A stretch of 13,295 nucleotides of DNA. It comes from CALGYY01 sp964585485 (GTDB lineage: Bacteria > Bacteroidota > Bacteroidia > Bacteroidales > CAIWKO01). A program made the translations under genes and the position numbers. The stretch's first letter is position 1. Every line of letters begins with the position of its first letter. Below the pieces are notes generated by a model, which saw only the letters and a list, made by a program, of their open reading frames with translations, was not told where the DNA came from and searched no databases. Shown here one piece after another: positions 6,970 through 13,295 of the stretch. Location: the NCBI GenBank assembly GCA_964585485.1, contig CAZPDS010000066.1, positions 1-13,295 on the forward strand, written 5' to 3'.

Positions 6970-7863
6970 TTAATTGTTCCAGAAGCTGTAGTAGTTAAAC
7001 CATTGCAGAGGATAGGCCCGGACTTTAGATTCTAATTCGCGGGCGTAGGTTTGGACCATCTCCCTGAGCCGGTCCTCGCGTTCGGCCAGGGTTTTAAACG
7101 AGCCCGTAAACGTTGGTGCCGTTGCGTAGAAATGGTAGTGGGTTTTGCTTTCTTTCATGGCGAATGCAAAGGTAACAGGAATCCCGAATTTGGCCGCGAT
7201 GCTGAAGGGCCCGGCGGGAAATTTGGCCGGCTTTCCCATGAAATCCACGGTATAGAGTTTATTGCCATCAATGTAGCGGTCGCCGTTCATCGCGATAATC
7301 CCATGCCTGGATAAGGCTTTTTGAATCTCAGCCAGGTGCGACATATCTTCCCGGATAAGAATGGCTTCAATGCGTTTTTCCTTCAGCACGCCTTCCAGGT
7401 ATTGGCGGATCTGGCGGTGTTCGGCATCGTACATCAATACATAGATGCGGGCGTCGATGCGTTCGAGTAATTGGCCGGCAATATCCCAGTTCCCGATGTG
7501 CGCGTTGACCAAAAGTCCGCCCTGCCCATCACGGGCCATGTTGCGAAGGTGTTCCTCGCCATCAAAGGTGAAGGTAAATTTTTCTTTCAGGCCCGAGAGA
7601 ATGGCGATTTTGTCGATCAGACAACGCCCCAGCATGCAAAAATTCTGGTAGGTCGAGCGAAACGATTTTAAGGCCGGTTGGTGGTGGATCTTTCGGAAAT
7701 AAAAGTAGGTGGAGTTGTAGGCCTTACGGGAAAAGAAGACAAAATAGGCGGCGACAAAGTACAGGAAAAAATAGGCGAAGCCAAGCCCCAGTTTTTTTAT
7801 AAAGAAGACGAATATTTTGTAGCCGAGGATACCCCCTCGTGTTTTGCCTTCCCATTCGGTCAT
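6970..7863 (-). CDS. LpxL/HtrB-like acyltransferase
   Basis: A 297-residue membrane-associated enzyme of the lipid A late-acyltransferase family. It has an N-terminal hydrophobic anchor (about 28-44), the catalytic HX4D motif as HIGNWD (His122, Asp127) within LLVNAHIGNWDIAGQLLE, MNGDRY (192-197), PAGPFSIAAKFGIPV (216-230) and the ending PLQWFNYYSFW. Family members move an acyl chain from acyl-ACP to a lipid hydroxyl at the inner face of the inner membrane. The ACP gene lies 36 bases upstream and the radical SAM gene 1 base downstream. Placement inside a dedicated FAS-like cluster argues for transfer of this cluster's special acyl chain rather than routine lipid A synthesis. The start MTEWEGKTRGG fits the usual N-terminus of Bacteroidota homologues. 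Confidence 0.9.
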   Translation of the reverse strand: MTEWEGKTRGGILGYKIFVFFIKKLGLGFAYFFLYFVAAYFVFFSRKAYNSTYFYFRKIHHQPALKSFRSTYQNFCMLGRCLIDKIAILSGLKEKFTFTFDGEEHLRNMARDGQGGLLVNAHIGNWDIAGQLLERIDARIYVLMYDAEHRQIRQYLEGVLKEKRIEAILIREDMSHLAEIQKALSRHGIIAMNGDRYIDGNKLYTVDFMGKPAKFPAGPFSIAAKFGIPVTFAFAMKESKTHYHFYATAPTFTGSFKTLAEREDRLREMVQTYARELESKVRAYPLQWFNYYSFWNN

Positions 7864-7899
7864 CGGTCGGGTTTTGGTGAATGCACGGCCGGTGGGTGC

Positions 7900-8148
7900 C
7901 TATTCGTTCATTGTCCGGCTGCTGATATAGTCGTAAAAATCCTGCAAGGTCTTCACGTTCACCATGTCTTCACCCTTGACCTTGAACCCAAATGTTCGTT
8001 CAACGATAACAATAATGTCAACAAAGTCGAGGCTGTCAATACCCAGATCGGCTTTTAGTTGGGCGGAGGGAACCAGTTGATTCTCTTCAAGTTCAAACTC
8101 TTCAATCAGAAACGCGTTCACTTTTAGCTTGATTTCCTCGCTTTGCAT
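7900..8148 (-). CDS. Acyl carrier protein
   Basis: An acidic 82-residue ACP with the phosphopantetheine site LGIDSLDFVDIIV (Ser39) and a normal four-helix layout. I place the start at the ATG at 8148 (MQSEEIKLKV), giving typical ACP length. The frame extends upstream to a TTG at 8181, but that codon lies inside the promoter box at 8179-8186, so the longer version would not be transcribed from it. A cluster-borne ACP, distinct from the housekeeping AcpP expected elsewhere, implies a dedicated chain-building pathway with the neighbouring ketosynthase, ketoreductase and hotdog protein. Confidence 0.93.
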   Translation of the reverse strand: MQSEEIKLKVNAFLIEEFELEENQLVPSAQLKADLGIDSLDFVDIIVIVERTFGFKVKGEDMVNVKTLQDFYDYISSRTMNE

Positions 8149-8178
8149 AGCAGGTATTTTAACATTATTTTCAGCCTG

Positions 8179-8186
8179 CAAAGTTA
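8179..8186 (-). promoter_or_regulatory. Bacteroidota-type -7 box (TAACTTTG) fused to the KAS stop codon
   Basis: The minus strand reads GCGTAACTTTGCAGGC. The TAA at 8184-8186 is both the ketosynthase stop codon and the first three bases of a perfect TAnnTTTGCA box, 30 bases before the ACP ATG at 8148. No good -33 element is visible. It would allow extra transcription of the ACP, acyltransferase and radical SAM genes. Confidence 0.5.
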
Positions 8187-9404
8187 CGCAAGTTTCTTAA
8201 TTATCAAAGAAGAATTTGTGCCTCCGAAGCCGAAGGAATTGGTGAGTAGCACATCGGTCTTTTGAGCACGGGTTTGGGTAATAATATCGAGTTTGGCCGA
8301 ATCCTCGTCCGGTTCTTCAAAGTTGATGTTGGGGGCCAGAAAATCGTTCTGCATCATCAGCAGCGAGTAGACAACTTCACTGGCGCCGGCCATCCAGCAT
8401 TCATGGCCGGTCATAGATTTGGTGGAGCTTACTGGCACGTTCTTTTCGCCAAAAATGCTGTGAATGGCCCGGGCTTCGCTTGCATCTCCACCGGGGGTCG
8501 AGGTGGCGTGAGCGTTGATGTATTCAATGTCGCCCGGACGCAGGTCTGCATCGCGCAGCGAGAGGTTCATTGCGCGTTGAAGTCCGTCAACCGTAGATTG
8601 GCTGATGTGTTCACCATTGGAGGAGAAACCGTAGCCAATGATTTCACCTAGAATTGGGGCACCGCGTTTCACGGCTGATTCATAGCTTTCGAGAATCACG
8701 GTTCCGGCGCCACCACTGGGAACAAGACCATCGCGGTTTTTGTCGAACGGACGGGACGCGCGGCCTGGGTCGCTTTCGCGGATGGAAAAGGCCGATAGCG
8801 CATCAAAGCTAGCCATGGAATATTCGTTGATTTCCTGGGCCCCCCCGCAAACAACCATTTGCTGTAAGCCCCATTTAATGAACAAATACCCGAGTCCAAT
8901 GGCGTGCGAGCCGCCTGCGCAGGCACCACTAATGGTGAAGTTAATCCCCTTGAGCTTGAAAATCACCGAAAGGTTCATGGTGACGGTCGAGTTCATGGAT
9001 TGGAAAATATAGCCTGAACCGAGCAGCCCGGTATCTCGTTTTTCCCTCAGCAGATCGATGGATTCGATCACGGATCGGGTACAGGTGTCGTTCCCAAAAA
9101 GAATCCCGGCCTGCACTTTTTCGATGTAGTCCGGATCCGCTTTGGCGTTATTCAGGGCTTCCAGGGTTGAGAGGTAGGCGTATTCGCCTTGTTCTGCCAT
9201 GCCTACCCGCAGGCGTCGGTCCAAAAGTCCTTTCAGGTTCGGTTTTTCCACAATGCCGGTAAGACCGGAACGAAAGCCCAATTCTTTGCGAACCGGATCA
9301 AATCCAATACCCGACTTGCCGGTATAAAGCGACTGACGAACCTCTTCCGTATTTTTTCCGATGCAGGAATACACACCGATGCCGGTGACAACAACTCTGT
9401 TCAT
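8184..9404 (-). CDS. Beta-ketoacyl-ACP synthase (KAS II-like)
   Basis: A 406-residue condensing enzyme of full family length. The active-site triad is present: Cys162 in SGACAGGSHA, His299 in NAHATSTPGGD, His334 in KSMTGHECWMAG; the glycine-rich FGFGGTN is at 391-397. It decarboxylates malonyl-ACP and extends the chain on the cluster ACP. Because the Cys is intact it is a catalytic KAS-alpha, not a chain-length factor, and no second KAS lies in the window. That separates this locus from canonical aryl-polyene clusters with paired KAS subunits, unless the partner lies elsewhere. It begins 12 bases after the ketoreductase gene. Confidence 0.95.
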   Translation of the reverse strand: MNRVVVTGIGVYSCIGKNTEEVRQSLYTGKSGIGFDPVRKELGFRSGLTGIVEKPNLKGLLDRRLRVGMAEQGEYAYLSTLEALNNAKADPDYIEKVQAGILFGNDTCTRSVIESIDLLREKRDTGLLGSGYIFQSMNSTVTMNLSVIFKLKGINFTISGACAGGSHAIGLGYLFIKWGLQQMVVCGGAQEINEYSMASFDALSAFSIRESDPGRASRPFDKNRDGLVPSGGAGTVILESYESAVKRGAPILGEIIGYGFSSNGEHISQSTVDGLQRAMNLSLRDADLRPGDIEYINAHATSTPGGDASEARAIHSIFGEKNVPVSSTKSMTGHECWMAGASEVVYSLLMMQNDFLAPNINFEEPDEDSAKLDIITQTRAQKTDVLLTNSFGFGGTNSSLIIKKLA

Positions 9405-9416
9405 AGATGCGATGGG

Positions 9417-10145
9417 TTAGGTGTAAAGACCGCCGTTAACCGAGATTACCTCGCCGGTCACGTACGAGGATGCCTCATCGGCCAGGAATCCGACCACGTG
9501 CGCTACTTCCTCGGGGCGTCCAAAACGCCCAACTGGGATCATCATCCGGGCCTGAGTCTCGTCGATTCCTTCGACCATGTCGGTTTTGATGAAGCCCGGC
9601 GCAACGGCATTCGCGGTAACATTCTTTTTCCCACATTCCTGGGCGATGGATTTGGTGGCCGCGATAATGCCGGCTTTGGCCGCCGAATAATTGGCCTGCC
9701 CCGGCATGCCTTTGATCCCCGAAAGGGAAACAATATTGATGATCCGTCCAAATTTATGCACTAACATGTCTTTAAGTAAACGACGCGTGACGAAGAAAAA
9801 CCCATTCAGGTTGGTTTGCACTACGTCATTCCATTCTTCGTTTTTCATCCACATCATGAGCGCATCTTTGCGAATGCCGGCATTGTTCACCAAAACAGAT
9901 ATGTATTCATCCGGATGAGCTGCTGTCCATGCTTCCATGGCCTTTTCAAAACTTTCCTGATTGCCGACATCAAAGGGCAGTAGTTCACCGGTCGAACCCA
10001 ATTCCTGTACTTTCGCAAGGGTGTCCAGGGCTTCCTGTTCGTTGCTCCGGTAATTGATAAGTACATGAAATCCCATCCCGGCGAGTTTTACGCAAATGGC
10101 TTTCCCAATTCCACGGGAACCACCAGTAACAAGTGCTATCTTCAT
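9417..10145 (-). CDS. 3-oxoacyl-ACP reductase, FabG-like SDR
   Basis: A 242-residue classical short-chain dehydrogenase: cofactor motif TGGSRGIG (7-14), NNAG (87-90), and catalytic Asn112, Ser140, Tyr153 and Lys157 (YSAAK). The N-terminal Rossmann motif and the Arg after NY (NYRSNEQ) suggest NADPH. It reduces 3-ketoacyl-ACP to 3-hydroxyacyl-ACP right after the condensation step of the adjacent ketosynthase. It is the first gene of the block and is preceded by a TATATTTG promoter box. I give no gene symbol because this is a cluster paralogue rather than clearly the housekeeping fabG. Confidence 0.93.
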   Translation of the reverse strand: MKIALVTGGSRGIGKAICVKLAGMGFHVLINYRSNEQEALDTLAKVQELGSTGELLPFDVGNQESFEKAMEAWTAAHPDEYISVLVNNAGIRKDALMMWMKNEEWNDVVQTNLNGFFFVTRRLLKDMLVHKFGRIINIVSLSGIKGMPGQANYSAAKAGIIAATKSIAQECGKKNVTANAVAPGFIKTDMVEGIDETQARMMIPVGRFGRPEEVAHVVGFLADEASSYVTGEVISVNGGLYT

Positions 10146-10180
10146 ATTTCTAAACTTTTAATGGGTCGCTAACAAAGATG

Positions 10181-10188
10181 CAAATATA
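10181..10188 (-). promoter_or_regulatory. Bacteroidota-type -7 box (TATATTTG) for the biosynthetic block
   Basis: In the 71-base gap between the TonB receptor stop and the FabG-like start, the minus strand reads TTTTATATTTGCATC, a match to TAnnTTTGCA 35 bases before the ATG at 10145. The gap is locally very AT-rich. It is the best candidate for the main promoter of the FabG-to-thioesterase block. A -33 element is not obvious. Confidence 0.55.
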
Positions 10189-10216
10189 AAATATTTCGCT
10201 TGGGCGAGGATCATTT

Positions 10217-12625
10217 TTAAAATGTAATCCGGTACTGGGGAATAATCATTCGTCCCAATTGATAGGTGAAATAGCTTTCGCCGGTTTGACGGTTAAAGGT
10301 TTGATTAAAGACATTTTTCTGATTGAATATATTGGTGATCTCCAGGCTCCATTCCACCGTTGTACGGCGTCCATTCATCTTGTACCCCAATTTCAAATCG
10401 GTGCGCCAGTAATCCGGAAATCGTTGTGAAAAGGCAAGATCGTTAAGATAGACGTTTCGTTGTGTCGCCAGGGAGGCGGCTTCGTCAATGGGGGTGTAAC
10501 GCTGTCCGCCGCTGCGGGTGGTTTTCAGGTTGATGATCAGGGTTTTCTTGCGTCGTTCTTCTTTCTTTTTGCGAAGTTTGAGGTTGAATTCTTTACCGGC
10601 TAAAAGATGAACGCCGTACCTGCCGTTAAAGGCCGTGTTCCGCCAGATGCCATCGCTGCCTTTGTATTGGGAATCATAGAGGGAAGCTGTGGCCAGAAAA
10701 TAGAAACCTTTGCTGAGAAAGCGTTCCATTGTTACTTCGAGGCCGACGTTGCGCCCTGTTCCTGCATTGGTCAGCGTATCCGGCGAGCGGAACTGGAAAT
10801 TCGCCCCTTCATTCAGCAACGAATAGCTATCGGCCCTGGAAGCGTTCACCGGAACATCAAACAGATGTTGGTAATACACTTCGGCCTTGAGCCGTGTGTT
10901 CTCGCTGATGCTCCAGTCGTAATTCACGGCAAGGTGATGGCTGCGTGTGAAACCAAGGTCCAGGTTACACATACGGTAATCGCGCTCATTGTAAAGTGCC
11001 TGGCGGAAAAACAGGCTTACCGGGACGGTTTGGCTGTGCAGTCCGTAACCCAGACCCAGTCTGTGATTGGGCGCGACTTCCCACGAAAGGCCTAAACGGG
11101 GCTCGATACTATAGTCCCCGCTGCTATTAAAATACTGCAGGTGCAGTCCGGCGTTCAGGGTTAAGGACGCACTAATGCGGTATTGGTAATCAGCGTAGGC
11201 CTGAAGGAGCATTGAATAGGCGGATACGTGGTTTGTATAACGGTAGAAATCTTCGGAGGCCTCGTACAGACTGTCGGTCAGAAAATCTTTGATGCCGGTA
11301 AAGATAAGGCCTGTTTTAAGGTTTTGACGGGCGTTGATTTTTTTATGGAAGGCTGTGGAGACAAACAGGCGCATTTCTTCGTTGTTGCTGCCTTCGAACC
11401 GAAAGGTGTTCAGGGTAACCGGTGTAACGGTGTCGTGGGTGGTGTAGAAGTTATGATACGTGAAGCCGATAACACTTTTAATCCAGGCATTCCGTGGAAG
11501 CAGGTAGCTGTGCGTAAGCCCGAGGATGCCCTGGTTGGAGTGGTTGCGGATGTCCCAGCCTTCACTGCCGTAGAAGTCAATTTTCTCTTTCGTCGTGTCT
11601 TTCTGACTGTCGAGAAAGGATATGCTGCTTAGTCCACCCAGGCCGAAAACGCTGAAGCTTCCTGCCTTTGTTTTTGGAAAATTAAGTTTAAAGAGAACGT
11701 CCTGGTACTTCGGAATGGCTTGTCCGGTGCCCATTTGAATACCGGCTTTCGAAAACAAGTCCAGGGTGGAGTAGCGGTAATTGATAATATACGATGACTG
11801 ATTTTTCCGGCAGAGCGGGCCTTCAGCTCCGGCTTCAATACCGTTGAAGGCACCTTGCACGATGAACTCGTGTTTTTCATTGTTGCCGTTGATCATCTTT
11901 ACATCAAAAACGCCGGCAATGGCATTACCGTATTCCGCGGGGAAAGCGGCCATCAGGAAATCGCTGTTGGAAAGCAGGTTGTTGCGTAAGATGCAAATGG
12001 GGCCGCCCGAGGTGCCGAAGGCGGCAAAGTGATTGGGATTGGGAATGTCCAGATCGTCGAGCCGCCATAGCAATCCCGTGGGGGTGTTGCCGCGGATTAC
12101 AATGTCGTTGCGCGAATCGTCGGTGCCGTTTACACCGGCAAAGTTCGAAGCCATGCGCGCAATGTCGCTGCGGGCTCCGGCGTATTTTTCGGTTTCCTCT
12201 GTGCTGAAAACCCGGGCACTGACCGTCGTCATACGGTTGATGGCGGTCGTTTTGTCACCGTCGGCCCGGATGACTACTTCCTTCCCGATGAATATTTTTT
12301 CGTTTAAGCCTATTTCCAGTATCAGTTCTTTGGATGTGTTGAGTTCCAGATTGTCGAGTACACGGTCTTCATAGCCCATGTAACTGACTTTAATACCGAC
12401 ACGTCCAAGGGGGACTTTCTCAAGCCGGAACAAACCGTCCTGGTTCGACAGGCATCCTTGCAGCGGTTCGCTGTTAAGCAATACCACCGTGGCTCCGGGC
12501 AAGGGAGCCCGGGATATTCCATCGTAAATCCGGCCTCGTATGGTCTGCGTGTGTGACTGCCCGTTGCAGCAGTACGCCGCAAAGATGCCGAGTAAGCAGA
12601 GAAATCCGTAGCGCAGGCGCCTCAT
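10217..12625 (-). CDS. TonB-dependent receptor with carboxypeptidase-regulatory-like domain
   Basis: An 802-residue outer-membrane protein. An N-terminal signal sequence (1-22) precedes a CarboxypepD_reg-like beta-sandwich (about 28-115: IRGRIYDGISRAPLPGATVV, DGLFRLEKVPLG, VSYMGYED). A plug domain (about 125-240: VSARVFSTEETEKYAGARSD, IVIRGNTPTGLLWRLDDLDI) and a long beta-barrel follow, ending in an aromatic strand (PQYRITF). A strongly basic insert, LRKKKEERRKKT, lies about 120 residues from the C-terminus, probably in a loop. Barrels of this type import siderophores, B12, glycans or peptides; no SusD partner is next to it, so a SusCD-type glycan role is unlikely. It has its own promoter box and may be unrelated to the lipid cluster. 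Confidence 0.92.
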   Translation of the reverse strand: MRRLRYGFLCLLGIFAAYCCNGQSHTQTIRGRIYDGISRAPLPGATVVLLNSEPLQGCLSNQDGLFRLEKVPLGRVGIKVSYMGYEDRVLDNLELNTSKELILEIGLNEKIFIGKEVVIRADGDKTTAINRMTTVSARVFSTEETEKYAGARSDIARMASNFAGVNGTDDSRNDIVIRGNTPTGLLWRLDDLDIPNPNHFAAFGTSGGPICILRNNLLSNSDFLMAAFPAEYGNAIAGVFDVKMINGNNEKHEFIVQGAFNGIEAGAEGPLCRKNQSSYIINYRYSTLDLFSKAGIQMGTGQAIPKYQDVLFKLNFPKTKAGSFSVFGLGGLSSISFLDSQKDTTKEKIDFYGSEGWDIRNHSNQGILGLTHSYLLPRNAWIKSVIGFTYHNFYTTHDTVTPVTLNTFRFEGSNNEEMRLFVSTAFHKKINARQNLKTGLIFTGIKDFLTDSLYEASEDFYRYTNHVSAYSMLLQAYADYQYRISASLTLNAGLHLQYFNSSGDYSIEPRLGLSWEVAPNHRLGLGYGLHSQTVPVSLFFRQALYNERDYRMCNLDLGFTRSHHLAVNYDWSISENTRLKAEVYYQHLFDVPVNASRADSYSLLNEGANFQFRSPDTLTNAGTGRNVGLEVTMERFLSKGFYFLATASLYDSQYKGSDGIWRNTAFNGRYGVHLLAGKEFNLKLRKKKEERRKKTLIINLKTTRSGGQRYTPIDEAASLATQRNVYLNDLAFSQRFPDYWRTDLKLGYKMNGRRTTVEWSLEITNIFNQKNVFNQTFNRQTGESYFTYQLGRMIIPQYRITF

Positions 12626-12642
12626 AAGGTAGAAATGAACCG

Positions 12643-12650
12643 CAAAGGTA
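12643..12650 (-). promoter_or_regulatory. -7 box (TACCTTTG) of the TonB receptor gene
   Basis: The minus strand reads ACTACCTTTGCGG, a TAnnTTTG box 17 bases before the receptor's ATG at 12625. It lies back to back with a plus-strand box, separated by a single base. Confidence 0.55.
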
Positions 12651-12651
12651 G

Positions 12652-12659
12652 TATCTTTG
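12652..12659 (+). promoter_or_regulatory. -7 box (TATCTTTG) of the small membrane protein gene
   Basis: TATCTTTG on the plus strand ends 8 bases before the ATG at 12668, so the transcript would have almost no leader. It helps decide the start of that gene: the in-frame ATG at 12635 lies upstream of the box. No clear -33 element is seen. Confidence 0.5.
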
Positions 12660-12667
12660 TGTCAGAT

Positions 12668-12901
12668 ATGATGAAGATTCTGATACCGGCGCTGTTGATC
12701 GTGGGTCTTTCCGTGGCCGGCCTTGCCATTCGTCTGCTCCTGGTGAAAGGCGGCCGCTTCAGTAAGCGCTGCAGCTCGGCCGAAGCCGCCGGGGAAAGCA
12801 AAACGCAGTGTGTATGCAACAATCCCGCTAACGAGGATCACCAAAATTGTAAGTATTACAAAGAGCACCACCCGGGTGAAATGAACTCACCAACTTCGTA
12901 A
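12668..12901 (+). CDS. Small single-pass membrane protein with cysteine-rich tail (NqrM-like)
   Basis: A 77-residue protein with one transmembrane helix (about 4-26, LIPALLIVGLSVAGLAIRLL) followed by LVKGGRFSKRCSS and a short soluble tail with Cys35, Cys48, Cys50 and Cys61 (QCVCNNP, HQNCKYY). The pattern helix-(V/G)-K-G-G-x-F-x-x-x-C, then C-x-C, recalls NqrM/DUF539-like proteins and the small Bacteroidota 'membrane or secreted proteins', which carry metal-binding cysteines and in NqrM help mature the Na+-NQR. The match is by pattern only. An upstream in-frame ATG at 12635 would add MNRKGSIFVSD, which blocks the clean hydrophobic start and precedes the promoter box, so I prefer 12668 (or 12671). 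Confidence 0.65.
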   Translation: MMKILIPALLIVGLSVAGLAIRLLLVKGGRFSKRCSSAEAAGESKTQCVCNNPANEDHQNCKYYKEHHPGEMNSPTS

Positions 12902-13018
12902 ACCGATCACAGCCCTTGTGGCGGATGCTTGTCATCAGAAGGGAAATTTCGATGCAACAACTTCGCAATAATTCAAGGACAAACGATTATTTTCTAGCAA
13001 AGACGAAAAAAAATATTG

Positions 13019-13160
13019 CTCGCAAAGACGCAAAGACGCAAAGAAAGAAAAAATTACAGAGGTTTTTTTGCTTGAAAATATTGCTTCAGAACTCATGTTT
13101 ATATAGGTACCCAACGGCGATGTAACCACCTGTTTCTTTGCGTCTTCGCGTCTTTGCGAG
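13019..13160. repeat. Long inverted repeat with 28-base arms
   Basis: The arm at 13019-13046 (begins CTCGCAAAGACGC, ends CAAAGAAA) and the arm at 13133-13160 (begins TTTCTTTGCGTC, ends TTTGCGAG) are reverse complements with 27 of 28 bases matching. The loop is 86 bases. The second arm recurs at 13207-13234 and partly at 13281-13295. The core CGCAAAGA(C) is a short tandem motif I associate with intergenic repeats of Bacteroidota. Apart from these repeats I see nothing in 12902-13105. Confidence 0.85.
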
Positions 13161-13295
13161 ATTATCGCTTTTCATAAACGGTACCCAACGGCGATGCGAC
13201 CACCTGTTTCTTTGCGTCTTCGCGTCTTTGCGAGATTATAGCTTTTCATAAACGGTACCCAACGTCGATGCGACCACCTGTTTCTTTGCGTCTTC
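13106..13295. repeat. 74-bp direct tandem repeat, about 2.6 copies
   Basis: Units begin with GGTACCCAACG at 13106, 13180 and 13254, exactly 74 bases apart, and the array runs off the window end. Each unit holds GGTACCCAACGGCGATG, the ACCACCTG segment, the TTTCTTTGCGTC inverted-repeat arm and an ATTAT-GCTTTTCATAAAC segment. Copies differ by only a few bases (for example TGTAACC versus TGCGACC, ACGGCG versus ACGTCG). No protein reading is supported. Confidence 0.92.

Noticed and set aside
6970..7863. Housekeeping lipid A acyltransferase assignment (lpxL)
   Set aside because: The family is right, but the location between a dedicated ACP and a radical SAM enzyme argues for a pathway-specific paralogue, so no gene symbol is given.
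8148..8181. Longer ACP beginning at a TTG (93 residues)
   Set aside because: The TTG lies inside the TAACTTTG promoter box, and the ATG at 8148 gives the normal ACP length.
10217..12625. SusC-type member of a SusCD polysaccharide locus
   Set aside because: No SusD lipoprotein or glycan enzymes are adjacent, and the 802-residue length is shorter than typical SusC proteins of about 1000 residues.
12916..13129. Two short open frames, one on each strand, across the repeat region
   Set aside because: They consist largely of the CGCAAAGA repeat (K/R/T-rich translation), lack family motifs and overlap each other.
13106..13295. CRISPR array
   Set aside because: The whole 74-base unit is repeated, with no unique spacers between short conserved repeats, and no cas gene is present.

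Overview
The window looks like a chromosomal segment from a member of the Bacteroidota. Four things point there: -7 promoter boxes of the TAnnTTTG(CA) type in front of several genes; a TonB-dependent receptor with an N-terminal carboxypeptidase-regulatory-like domain; a FISUMP-type C-terminus next to the N-terminal half of a type-IX-secretion-style beta-propeller protein; and the general absence of strong Shine-Dalgarno sites. Class or genus cannot be fixed from the sequence alone.

Layout. Positions 1-236 hold the end of a plus-strand FISUMP-domain protein. At 258-875 follows a secreted-protein gene that loses its family character near 738, where base composition also changes. Positions 738-994 look like decayed or rearranged DNA. 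From 10145 down to 995 runs one block of eleven minus-strand genes. In order of transcription it encodes a FabG-like ketoreductase, a KAS-II-like ketosynthase, an acyl carrier protein, an LpxL-like acyltransferase, a B12-binding/radical SAM enzyme, a FabZ-like hotdog protein, a small HTH-like protein, a BtrH-N-domain protein, an ABC ATPase, an ABC-2 permease and a YbgC-like thioesterase. Upstream on the same strand, but behind its own promoter box, is a TonB-dependent receptor (12625-10217). It is divergent from a small cysteine-containing membrane protein (12668-12901). Positions 12902-13295 hold no gene; they contain an inverted repeat and a 74-bp tandem array built on a Bacteroidota-style CGCAAAGA(C) repeat.

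How the genes fit together. The eleven-gene block carries a nearly complete type II fatty-acid/polyketide elongation set: ketosynthase, ketoreductase, dehydratase-like hotdog protein and dedicated ACP. It adds enzymes that could modify the chain (radical SAM/B12), transfer it (LpxL-like HX4D acyltransferase and BtrH-type acyl-ACP transferase), release it (thioesterase) and move it across the inner membrane (ABC exporter). The composition recalls the flexirubin/aryl-polyene clusters of Bacteroidota. However, the window shows no chain-length-factor KAS, aromatic ammonia-lyase, DarA/DarB or CoA ligase, and it does contain a B12-radical SAM enzyme. The product is therefore best described as an unidentified acyl-ACP-derived membrane or envelope lipid. 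This is the most interesting system in the window. Promoter-like TAACTTTGCAG boxes inside the block suggest it is read as several overlapping transcription units.
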